Part shown: one piece after another, positions 1 to 5,771 of the stretch | Layout: each line of letters opens with the position of its first letter | How positions within the stretch are numbered: the first letter of the stretch is position 1 | NCBI GenBank assembly: GCA_903873045.1 | Contig: CAIQND010000884.1 | Coordinates: forward strand, 1-7,765 | Length of the DNA stretch: 7,765 nt | Reading direction: 5' to 3' | Source of the DNA: an uncultured Methylococcaceae bacterium | Lineage (GTDB): Bacteria > Pseudomonadota > Gammaproteobacteria > Methylococcales > Methylomonadaceae | Notes under the pieces: model-generated | Databases searched by the model: none | Told to the model about the DNA's origin: nothing | The model's input: only the letters and a program-made list of their open reading frames with translations | Made by a program: the position numbers and the translations under genes

Positions 1-1
1 G

Positions 2-385
2 GATACCTCGGTTTGGATAGATCATCTGCGTCGAGGTGATGCTCATCTAATGGCTACCCTGTTGGCCGGACACGTATTAATTCATCCTTGGGTAATAGGA
101 GAGATAGCCTGTGGTACACTGAGAGAACGTGGACAAGTGCTAGATTTATTGCGATCTTTGCCTTTATCCCCCGTTGCACTTGAAGATGAAGTGCTGTTCT
201 TCATAGAGCAATATGCATTAATGGGACGAGGTATTGGTTATGTGGATATACATTTGCTTGCATCTGCCCAGTTAGCAGGTGCTCGTCTTTGGACGCGAGA
301 TAAGCGTCTCTTTGTTGTGGCCAATGAAATGGGTATGGCTTATATTGAAACTTTGGGCTACCCACTTAAGGCGGGACACTTTTGA
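2..385 (+). CDS. vapC: VapC-type PIN-domain ribonuclease toxin, 5'-partial, 3' end altered by a MITE
   Basis: The reading frame is open from base 2 and the true start lies just outside the window. The first visible residues, DTSVWIDHLRRGD, normally follow only three or four residues (such as MILV) in VapC proteins. PIN-domain acidic residues are visible at window-protein positions Asp1 (DTSVW), Glu34 (VIGEIA), Asp82 (GYVDIHLLA) and Asp100 (WTRDKRL), the usual Mg-binding set, so the catalytic core looks intact. VapC toxins are RNases that cut tRNA or rRNA and are held inactive by a VapB antitoxin, which would be encoded upstream. The last nine residues, GYPLKAGHF, and the TGA stop come from an inserted inverted-repeat element. 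Without it the protein would read ...AYIETLH-stop, with CAT TGA still present at 490-495. ATG at 50 is an internal Met and not the start, because starting there would remove the first catalytic Asp. Confidence 0.88.
   Translation, partial: DTSVWIDHLRRGDAHLMATLLAGHVLIHPWVIGEIACGTLRERGQVLDLLRSLPLSPVALEDEVLFFIEQYALMGRGIGYVDIHLLASAQLAGARLWTRDKRLFVVANEMGMAYIETLGYPLKAGHF
348..355. repeat. Target-site duplication, left copy
   Basis: AAACTTTG lies immediately left of the MITE and is repeated exactly immediately to its right at 482-489. It encodes the end of the ...IETL stretch of the original vapC sequence. Confidence 0.85.
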
Positions 386-481
386 CTACGAACAATCACG
401 GTGAACTTAGAAAGAGTAAGGGTAGTTGCCGCCTATCTAACTTGTTGAAACAACAGACTGTCCCGGCTTAAGTGGGTAGCC
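356..481. mobile_element. 126-bp MITE with 25-bp terminal inverted repeats
   Basis: The ends at 356-380 and 457-481 are inverted copies of each other, matching at 23 of 25 positions. Both begin GGCTACCCACTTAAG, then differ by one base, then share CGGGACA. The element is bracketed by the 8-bp direct repeat AAACTTTG (348-355 and 482-489). It encodes no transposase and has only about 76 bp between its ends, so it fits a miniature non-autonomous element mobilised by a transposase elsewhere. An 8-bp duplication fits several IS families (for example IS1595, IS66, IS256 or ISL3), and I cannot assign this end sequence to one of them. It entered the last codons of vapC and supplies the present stop codon. 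Confidence 0.85.
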
Positions 482-489
482 AAACTTTG
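482..489. repeat. Target-site duplication, right copy
   Basis: Exact copy of AAACTTTG immediately right of the MITE. It is followed by CAT TGA, which would be the last codon and stop of vapC if the element and one repeat copy were removed. Confidence 0.85.
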
Positions 490-495
490 CATTGA

Positions 496-832
496 AACCA
501 ACATTGAAGCGATATTTGCCCAAACAAACCATAAGGTATCTACACAGCTCGTCATATTCAGGCCGGGAGATCGAAGCGAGGGTTGGCTCGGATCCAAGAG
601 CTATGGATGGCAATACCGTCCTCGTTGTCTGTATTTTAGTCGTATGAAATCGTTTTTAGCTGTTTTTTTTCATATCTCTGGTTACCGTTTAATGCCGAAA
701 CGATGGGACACCTTACTAAGAGCCAACTTCGAATTCTGGATTAACCAGCCTATCGCTTTACCAAAAGTATTGGGGGGTTTAAGGTCTGATCTTTTTTTGC
801 ATCGATATCTTTATATTATTTACCCACTATGA
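496..832. other. Stretch with no recognisable gene between vapC and rfbF
   Basis: No family is recognised here on either strand. One + frame is free of stops from 449 to 832 (128 codons), but its first ATG is at 644 and has no Shine-Dalgarno sequence, leaving 62 codons (MKSFLAVFFHISGYRLMPKR...). The translation resembles nothing I know. It could be a decayed gene fragment or chance. The minus strand also has an open stretch of about 55 codons across 470-645 without a recognisable protein. Runs of T occur near 662-669 and 790-796 but no convincing terminator hairpin precedes them. Confidence 0.4.
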
Positions 833-882
833 TTCAAATAGAGCCAAAAACCTGAACTCTTATCTTCCAAAAGGGGGTTAAT

Positions 883-909
883 TTGACTTACAAAACATTC
901 GGATACAAT
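883..909 (+). promoter_or_regulatory. Possible sigma-70-like promoter in front of rfbF
   Basis: TTGACT (883-888) and TACAAT (904-909) resemble -35 and -10 boxes, but the 15-bp spacer is short. The -10 box ends only 5 bp before the rfbF ATG, so transcription from it would begin at or within the start codon. Either the transcript is leaderless or the real promoter lies further upstream. No strong Shine-Dalgarno sequence precedes the ATG; only GGA at 901-903 is present. Confidence 0.3.
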
Positions 910-914
910 CAAGT

Positions 915-1682
915 ATGAAAGCAATTATTCTAGCCGGTGGACTAGGCACACGGATTAGTGAAGAAACATCAACTCGGCCTAAGCCAATGGTTGAAATTGG
1001 TGGTAAGCCGATACTCTGGCACATCATGAAAACCTATTCAGCCCACGGCATAAACGACTTTGTTATTTGCTGTGGCTATAAAGGCTATGTTATTAAAGAG
1101 TATTTTGCCAACTACTTTTTGCACATGTCCGATGTGACGTTTGATATGCAAAACAATCAGATGGAAGTGCATCAACGCAATGCCGAGCCATGGAAAGTGA
1201 CGCTGGTAGATACCGGAGAAGATACCATGACAGGCGGTCGTATTAAACGTGTTGCTGACCATGTTAAGGACGAAGATTTTTGCTGCACTTATGGCGATGG
1301 CATTGGTGATGTCAATATTACAGAGCTAATTAGGTTTCATAAACGACACGGTAAATTAGCCACTTTAACCGCAACACAGCCACCAGGAAGATTCGGTGCG
1401 CTTAACTTAAAAGGATCTAGTGTCGTTAGTTTTCAGGAAAAACCACATGGAGATGGTGGCTGGATTAACGGTGGTTTCTTTGTGCTCTCACCTAAAATAC
1501 TTGATTACCTTACCGATGACCATACCATTTGGGAGCGCGAGCCGATGGAGAAACTTGCCAAAGAAGGGCAAATGGCCGCTCATTTTCATTCCGGTTTTTG
1601 GCAACCGATGGATACACTGCGTGATAAAATTCATCTTGAAGAATTATGGGCAAGTGGAAAGGCACCGTGGAAAATATGGTAG
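915..1682 (+). CDS. rfbF: Glucose-1-phosphate cytidylyltransferase
   Basis: Cytoplasmic enzyme that joins CTP and alpha-D-glucose 1-phosphate to give CDP-glucose and pyrophosphate, the entry step to CDP-linked 3,6-dideoxyhexoses of O-antigens. The 255 residues match the usual length (about 257). The N-terminal nucleotidyltransferase signature MKAIILAGGLGTRISEET is at residues 1-18, with RPKPM (Lys23) just after. YGDGIGD at 126-132 carries the metal-binding Asp128, EKP at 175-177 the sugar-phosphate Lys176, and GFWQPMDT at 227-234 the second metal Asp233. All expected motifs are present and the gene looks functional. It is the first gene of the CDP-sugar operon, and its stop codon overlaps the preferred start of rfbG by 7 bp, suggesting translational coupling. 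Confidence 0.96.
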   Translation: MKAIILAGGLGTRISEETSTRPKPMVEIGGKPILWHIMKTYSAHGINDFVICCGYKGYVIKEYFANYFLHMSDVTFDMQNNQMEVHQRNAEPWKVTLVDTGEDTMTGGRIKRVADHVKDEDFCCTYGDGIGDVNITELIRFHKRHGKLATLTATQPPGRFGALNLKGSSVVSFQEKPHGDGGWINGGFFVLSPKILDYLTDDHTIWEREPMEKLAKEGQMAAHFHSGFWQPMDTLRDKIHLEELWASGKAPWKIW

Positions 1683-2749
1683 ATTCATCATTTTGGGCAG
1701 GTAAAGTTGTACTGCTAACCGGCCATACCGGCTTTAAAGGCAGCTGGCTTTCGCTCTGGTTGCAATCTATGGGCGCACGCGTCATAGGTTATGCGCTTGC
1801 GCCACCAACCAACCCAAGTTTGTTTGAGGTTGCCGAAGTGGGCAAAGAGATGATTAGCATAATCGGTGACATACGTGACTTTGATAAATTAAAATCCACT
1901 TTTTCCGAACATAAGCCCGAAATCATCATACACATGGCCGCTCAGCCTCTGGTACGCTATTCCTACGCTAACCCGATAGAAACCTATTCCACTAACGTAA
2001 TGGGAACCGTACATTTGCTGGAAGCGGCAAGACTTAGCAATAGTGTGCGAGCCATCGTAAACGTAACTACCGACAAGTGCTATGAAAACCGCGAATGGGC
2101 ATGGGGTTATCGCGAAAATGAACCCATGGGTGGATTCGACCCCTACAGTAACAGCAAAGGTTGTTCAGAATTGGTGACTGCAGCTTACCGTAATTCATAT
2201 TTTCATCCCGAAAAATATAAAGAGCATGGCGTAGCTTTAGCCTCGGGAAGAGCCGGCAATGTTATCGGCGGTGGCGATTGGGCAGAAGACCGACTTATTC
2301 CTGATATAATCCGCGCTATTACAAAAGACGAGCCTGTCAATATACGCAATCCTTATGCCATAAGGCCTTGGCAACATGTGCTTGAGCCGTTATCGGGCTA
2401 TTTAGTATTGGCGAAAAAATTGTATGAAGACGATTCAAGTTACGCAGAAGGCTGGAACTTTGGGCCGAATGACGAAGATGCCAAACCGGTACAATGGATC
2501 GTAGAACGATTGACACAAGCCTGGGGAAATGATGCAACTTGGCATGTAGATAAGGGTGATCATCCACATGAAGCCCATTACCTTAAGCTGGATTGCTCCA
2601 AAGCAAAAACGCGATTGGACTGGTATCCTAGATGGCATTTGGAGGAGGCGCTTGATAGAATCGTGGACTGGCAAAAACAGTATCAGCAAGGTGCGAACAT
2701 GAAAGCCGTGACGCTGGAACAAATAGATTATTATTCAAAAGTAGTATAG
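1676..2749 (+). CDS. rfbG: CDP-glucose 4,6-dehydratase
   Basis: NAD-dependent short-chain dehydrogenase/reductase that converts CDP-glucose to CDP-4-dehydro-6-deoxyglucose. From the ATG at 1676 the protein is 357 residues (Salmonella RfbG is about 359) and begins MVDSSFWAGK, aligning with the known N-terminus MIDKNFWQGK. The frame also holds an ATG at 1646, but that would add ten non-homologous residues and deepen the overlap with rfbF to 37 bp. Motifs are the Rossmann GHTGFKG at 16-22, HMAAQPLVR at 86-94, TTDK at 131-134 with the catalytic Thr/Asp/Lys, YSNSK at 157-161 with the catalytic Tyr and Lys, and the substrate-binding RPWQHVLEP at 230-238. The gene is complete and no lesion is seen. 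In most known clusters rfbH follows directly; here about 570 bp of unrelated small genes intervene. Confidence 0.96.
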   Translation: MVDSSFWAGKVVLLTGHTGFKGSWLSLWLQSMGARVIGYALAPPTNPSLFEVAEVGKEMISIIGDIRDFDKLKSTFSEHKPEIIIHMAAQPLVRYSYANPIETYSTNVMGTVHLLEAARLSNSVRAIVNVTTDKCYENREWAWGYRENEPMGGFDPYSNSKGCSELVTAAYRNSYFHPEKYKEHGVALASGRAGNVIGGGDWAEDRLIPDIIRAITKDEPVNIRNPYAIRPWQHVLEPLSGYLVLAKKLYEDDSSYAEGWNFGPNDEDAKPVQWIVERLTQAWGNDATWHVDKGDHPHEAHYLKLDCSKAKTRLDWYPRWHLEEALDRIVDWQKQYQQGANMKAVTLEQIDYYSKVV

Positions 2750-2751
2750 GC

Positions 2752-3027
2752 ATGAATGATCAACTCAAAAATTCGGCAAATATAACGGATCAAGCTAGCA
2801 GAGATAATACTGATGCACCTGCAAATCAGGTAGAGACACTCACTGACAGCTTGGTTTTAGCTAAAATGCAAGAACAGACTAGTTTCGTTAAACATATTAT
2901 AGGATCGCCTGCTGAGAATGTTTGGAACAGCACAAATGCTTGTGAGGCAGTAAGCCTCGAAGCATTTTTTGAAGGTGATGATAAAAATGTAGATTGTCTG
3001 GAGGTCTTTGATGTCAAGAGTCATTGA
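2752..3027 (+). CDS. Hypothetical acidic protein, 91 residues
   Basis: The family is not recognised. The ATG lies two bases after the rfbG stop, so it is positioned for coupled translation, although only a weak TAGG precedes it. The protein is acidic and polar, without a signal peptide, transmembrane segment or obvious motif. The N-terminal 40 residues are rich in Asn, Asp and Gln and look disordered, and a more ordered stretch (SFVKHIIGSPAENVW) follows. It ends ...DCLEVFDVKSH and overlaps the next tiny ORF by 17 bp. It could be a new small gene, the remains of something displaced when the toxin-antitoxin module arrived, or a non-coding open stretch. The continuously open frame and tight spacing argue mildly for a real gene. 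Confidence 0.5.
   Translation: MNDQLKNSANITDQASRDNTDAPANQVETLTDSLVLAKMQEQTSFVKHIIGSPAENVWNSTNACEAVSLEAFFEGDDKNVDCLEVFDVKSH
3000..3005 (+). promoter_or_regulatory. Strong Shine-Dalgarno sequence GGAGGT inside the 91-codon ORF
   Basis: GGAGGT ends 5 bases before the ATG at 3011 and is one of the best ribosome-binding sites in the window. It has no obvious purpose unless the short frame at 3011-3085 is translated. Confidence 0.5.
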
Positions 3028-3085
3028 GGTATTCAGCGTATTTTTAAAACGTGTCGGTATCGAAAAGTCCCACAATAGAACATAG
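3011..3085 (+). CDS. Possible 24-residue small protein
   Basis: The frame starts at ATG 3011, reads MSRVIEVFSVFLKRVGIEKS and four further residues, and stops at TAG 3083-3085. It is preceded at ideal spacing by GGAGGT and overlaps the end of the 91-residue ORF by 17 bp, a typical coupling arrangement. The product would be basic with an amphipathic hydrophobic N-terminal half (IEVFSVFL). It may be a leader peptide ahead of the antitoxin gene (19 bp downstream), a small protein, or the truncated start of a gene destroyed by insertion of the toxin-antitoxin module. No homologue is recognised. Confidence 0.35.
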   Translation: MSRVIEVFSVFLKRVGIEKSHNRT

Positions 3086-3092
3086 TTAAATT

Positions 3093-3097
3093 AGGAG
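3093..3097 (+). promoter_or_regulatory. Shine-Dalgarno sequence of the antitoxin gene
   Basis: AGGAG is placed 6 bases before ATG 3104, supporting that start. Translation of the antitoxin therefore does not depend on the upstream ORFs. Confidence 0.7.
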
Positions 3098-3103
3098 TCA
3101 GTA

Positions 3104-3334
3104 ATGAGGCAAGCTGTATTAAGAGAAACTTTACATATTGATGCAAACCATCAGCTACATATTAGCGTACCCGCTGATATGGGAACTGAATTCGAGGTTA
3201 TTGTAATACCTGTTCATTCTAAAGCAGTCGACAAACTGAATGATGATGACCAATTTATGCTGGCCGCTTATTCGGCAGTTATTGAAAACGATCCTGAAGA
3301 AGATGCTGTGTGGGAAAAATATGTCAGAAGTTAA
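3104..3334 (+). CDS. Putative antitoxin of a MazEF/PemIK-like module
   Basis: A 76-residue small protein placed directly ahead of, and overlapping by 14 bp, a MazF/PemK-type toxin domain. This is the standard antitoxin-toxin gene order. The N-terminal half (RETLHIDANHQLHISVPADMG, then EVIVIPV) has an alternating polar/hydrophobic pattern typical of a beta-strand dimerisation domain. The C-terminal half is acidic and helical and ends DPEEDAVWEKYVRS, suited to wrapping around a basic toxin. In such systems the antitoxin neutralises the RNase and, with it, represses the promoter. I do not recognise the exact antitoxin family; the assignment comes from size, charge, layout and partner. Confidence 0.72.
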   Translation: MRQAVLRETLHIDANHQLHISVPADMGTEFEVIVIPVHSKAVDKLNDDDQFMLAAYSAVIENDPEEDAVWEKYVRS

Positions 3335-4937
3335 TCCATTTCAGCCAGGCACAATACACATCTACAAAGTGCCCTTTGTAGATAAAAAGGGAGCAAAAGC
3401 TCGTCCTGTACTTATAACCTCTTTGCCAAATAGCAAAGGGGATGTTATGGGCATCCCGGGTAGTACAAAAATTCATCAATGGAATGAAAGTGATCAGGTT
3501 ATTATTAACCCGGAAGACATGCAAACGGGTCGATTAGATAATCCCAGTGTGTTTCCGGTTAGTAAGCAGATGGTTTTTTCGCCACATTTCTTTTGTGGAG
3601 AAGTCGGTACAGTTAGCAACAAAACATTGGAAAAAGTGATGCGCTTGGCTATTAGCCATCAAGTCGAACAATTCCAAATATCGGTAAATCAACCGCAAAG
3701 CTTCATACCCGGCCAAAGTGTAGTTCCTCCTTCTGGCAAGGTCATCGGCGTAGAAGAGCGACAACTAATGGTCGAAGCTTCGTTGGATGGTTGGCTAACC
3801 ACTGGCCGCTTTAATGCAGAATTTGAAGAAAAGCTGGCCGCTTTTATTGGCGTTAAACATCTCATCACCGTCAACTCCGGTTCTTCTGCCAACCTGGTTG
3901 CTTTTAATACCCTAACCTCACCCAAGTTGGGTGAGCGTGCCATCAAACCAGGCGATGAAGTGATTGGCGTAGCCGCAGGCTTTCCTACGACGGTTAACCC
4001 TATCCTGCAATTTGGTGCAGTGCCGGTGTTTGTGGATGTCGATCCCAAAACCCACAACATTGATGCCAGCAAGATTGAAGCCGCCATTGGCCCCAAGACC
4101 AAAGCCATTATGTTGGCGCATTCGTTGGGCAACCCGTTTAACCTGGATGTCGTTACCGACCTCTGTAAAAAGCACAACCTCTGGTTAATCGAAGATTGCT
4201 GTGACGCTTTGGGTACGACTTATCGCGGTCAAATGGTCGGTACGTTTGGCGACATTGGCACCTTAAGTTTTTATCCCGCACATCACATTACCATGGGTGA
4301 AGGTGGTGCAGTATTTACCAACAGCAAAAAACTTAAAACTATCGCCGAAAGCTTTCGTGATTGGGGACGTGATTGCTACTGTGCACCCGGTAAAGACAAC
4401 ACCTGTGGCAAACGCTTTTGCTTTAAACTGGGTCAACTGCCTAAAGGTTATGATCATAAATACACCTACAGTCATTTAGGTTACAACCTTAAAATTACCG
4501 ACATGCAGGCCGCTTGCGGCGTTGCGCAACTCGAAAAAGCGCCACAGTTTATTCAAGCCCGCAAAGACAATTTTGCTTTTCTTAAAAACCGCCTAAAAAG
4601 TTGTGAAGCGTTTTTAGAGCTGCCCGAAGCGACTGAACACTCAGACCCTTCCTGGTTTGGTTTTCCCATTACGGTAAAAGACAACAGTCCCGTGACACGT
4701 CTGGAATTGCTGACCTATTTGGATCAACATAAAATCGGCTCACGATTATTATTTGCAGGCAACCTAACCCGCCAACCTTATATGATCGGTGCCAACTTCC
4801 GTATCAGCGGCGATTTAACCCATACCGACAACGTGATGAACAACACCTTCTGGATAGGCGTACAACCTGCCTTGACGACAGAAATGCTGGAATTTGCAGT
4901 CAGTACGATTGAAAGCTTTCTAGGCATTAACGGCTAA
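3321..4937 (+). CDS. rfbH: Fusion of a MazF/PemK-type toxin domain to CDP-4-dehydro-6-deoxyglucose 3-dehydratase
   Basis: One uninterrupted frame encodes 538 residues. The ATG at 3321 is preferred: it follows GGGA at 3312-3315 and overlaps the antitoxin end, as toxins do; the frame is open further upstream only through the antitoxin gene. Residues 1 to about 106 form a PemK/MazF domain: GTIHIYKVPFVDKKGAKARPV with the conserved Arg28, Ser48/Thr49 near the usual catalytic Thr, then GRLDNPSVFPVSK and EVGTVSNKTLEKVM. From about 107 onward it is RfbH: SVVPPSGKVIG at 133-143, SFYPAHHITMGEGG at 316-329 with His321 replacing the PLP lysine, and Cys294, Cys352, Cys354 and Cys362 in the C-X57-C-X-C-X7-C [2Fe-2S] pattern. 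RfbH removes the C-3 hydroxyl of CDP-4-dehydro-6-deoxyglucose using PMP, together with an E3 reductase. The offset to the 437-residue Yersinia E1 is a constant 101 from its N-terminus, so the dehydratase is essentially complete. Confidence 0.93.
   Translation: MSEVNPFQPGTIHIYKVPFVDKKGAKARPVLITSLPNSKGDVMGIPGSTKIHQWNESDQVIINPEDMQTGRLDNPSVFPVSKQMVFSPHFFCGEVGTVSNKTLEKVMRLAISHQVEQFQISVNQPQSFIPGQSVVPPSGKVIGVEERQLMVEASLDGWLTTGRFNAEFEEKLAAFIGVKHLITVNSGSSANLVAFNTLTSPKLGERAIKPGDEVIGVAAGFPTTVNPILQFGAVPVFVDVDPKTHNIDASKIEAAIGPKTKAIMLAHSLGNPFNLDVVTDLCKKHNLWLIEDCCDALGTTYRGQMVGTFGDIGTLSFYPAHHITMGEGGAVFTNSKKLKTIAESFRDWGRDCYCAPGKDNTCGKRFCFKLGQLPKGYDHKYTYSHLGYNLKITDMQAACGVAQLEKAPQFIQARKDNFAFLKNRLKSCEAFLELPEATEHSDPSWFGFPITVKDNSPVTRLELLTYLDQHKIGSRLLFAGNLTRQPYMIGANFRISGDLTHTDNVMNNTFWIGVQPALTTEMLEFAVSTIESFLGING
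3628..3641 (+). promoter_or_regulatory. Possible internal translation start for free RfbH
   Basis: TGGA (3628-3631) lies 7 bases before an in-frame ATG at 3639 (Met107 of the fusion), with an in-frame GTG just before it at 3636. Starting here would give a 432-residue RfbH lacking the toxin domain, close to the family's 437. Whether it is used is not visible from sequence. It may be the relic of the original rfbH start. Confidence 0.35.
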
Positions 4938-5771
4938 ATGATGTCTGCAATGATCCCCCAAACTAAAGCCTTTGATACCAAGGTGCTACGCAAAACCGTT
5001 TTGGACATGGCTTACGCCGGTTCAACCGTCCATATCGGCTGTGCATTCTCGATTATTGAACTGCTGGCTGTTTTGTACCGCAATCATTTGCGCTATCCCG
5101 ATAACGATCCACTTGCCGAGGGTCGTGATTACTTCATCCTTAGCAAAGGCCATGGCGTCATGGCTCAGTATGCCTGCATACGAGAATTGGGTTGGCTAAA
5201 AGATGAGGCTTTCTCGGGTTACTTTGCCGATGGCAGCGATTTAAAAGGCTTGTCTGATTCTCGCGTTCTGGGGTTGGAAGTGACTTCAGGTTCCTTGGGA
5301 CATGGTTTTTCAGTGGGCGTTGGCATGGCGCTGGGGGCAAAGCTAAGGGGTACTGATCAAAAAACCTATGCCTTGGTCGGCGATGGTGAAATTAATGAAG
5401 GCCCCATTTGGGAGGGCGCTCTTTTTGCAGCGCATCAGGAGCTTAAAAATTTTATGGTAATTGTTGACGAAAACGGCTTTCAAGCCATGGGTAGCACCCA
5501 AGAGGTACTTAAGCTTGGCTCAATACAAGCTAAATTTGAAAGTTTTGGTTTTGAAGCGATAACCATCGATGGTCATGATGAAGTCGCCATTGATGCCGCT
5601 ATCACTCAGCTATGGGCAAGTGCATCAACAGCGCCAAAAGCACTTATTGCCAAAACCGTCAAAGGCAAAGGCGTACCCTTTATGGAAAATAATAATATCT
5701 GGCATTACACTCGGCTTAATCCCGAAACTTATGAACAAGCCTTGTCAGCAGTTGCCGGGGGCGTGCAATGA
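4938..5771 (+). CDS. Transketolase-like enzyme, N-terminal (ThDP-binding) subunit
   Basis: A 277-residue protein corresponding to the first half of transketolase. It binds thiamine diphosphate and transfers two-carbon ketol units together with the next gene's product. Motifs are His32 in STVHIG, SKGH at 69-72, GSLGHG at 118-123, and the ThDP motif GDGEINEGPIWEGALFAAH at 148-166 ending with Asn179 in VDENGFQ. The ATG directly abuts the rfbH stop; in-frame ATGs at 4941 and 4950 are alternatives and no strong ribosome-binding site separates them. Its position in a CDP-deoxysugar operon suggests a dedicated biosynthetic role rather than the pentose phosphate pathway, possibly adding a carbon branch to a 4-keto sugar. 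That role is inferred. Close split relatives are often annotated simply as transketolase or DXP synthase-like. Confidence 0.93.
   Translation: MMSAMIPQTKAFDTKVLRKTVLDMAYAGSTVHIGCAFSIIELLAVLYRNHLRYPDNDPLAEGRDYFILSKGHGVMAQYACIRELGWLKDEAFSGYFADGSDLKGLSDSRVLGLEVTSGSLGHGFSVGVGMALGAKLRGTDQKTYALVGDGEINEGPIWEGALFAAHQELKNFMVIVDENGFQAMGSTQEVLKLGSIQAKFESFGFEAITIDGHDEVAIDAAITQLWASASTAPKALIAKTVKGKGVPFMENNNIWHYTRLNPETYEQALSAVAGGVQ

Noticed and set aside
780..797. A possible intrinsic terminator, AAGGTCTGATCTTTTTTT
   Set aside because: The stem would be four or five weak pairs around a 3-base loop, too unstable to call.
644..832. A 62-codon ORF starting MKSFLAVFFHISGYR
   Set aside because: It has no Shine-Dalgarno sequence, no recognised similarity and no operon context. 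It is described only as part of an unexplained stretch.
1646..1675. An earlier in-frame ATG for rfbG, adding ten residues
   Set aside because: The extra residues MGKWKGTVEN have no counterpart in known RfbG proteins, whereas starting at 1676 gives a matching N-terminus and the usual length.
3240..3320. Upstream extension of the toxin-RfbH frame to an ATG at 3240
   Set aside because: It lies entirely within the antitoxin gene in another frame, reads MMMTNLCWPLIRQLL without resemblance to toxin N-termini, and the ATG at 3321 has a better ribosome-binding context.
3689..4177. A 162-codon open frame on the minus strand
   Set aside because: It is antisense to the strongly conserved RfbH sequence and its translation shows no family features, so it is a by-product of the coding bias of rfbH.
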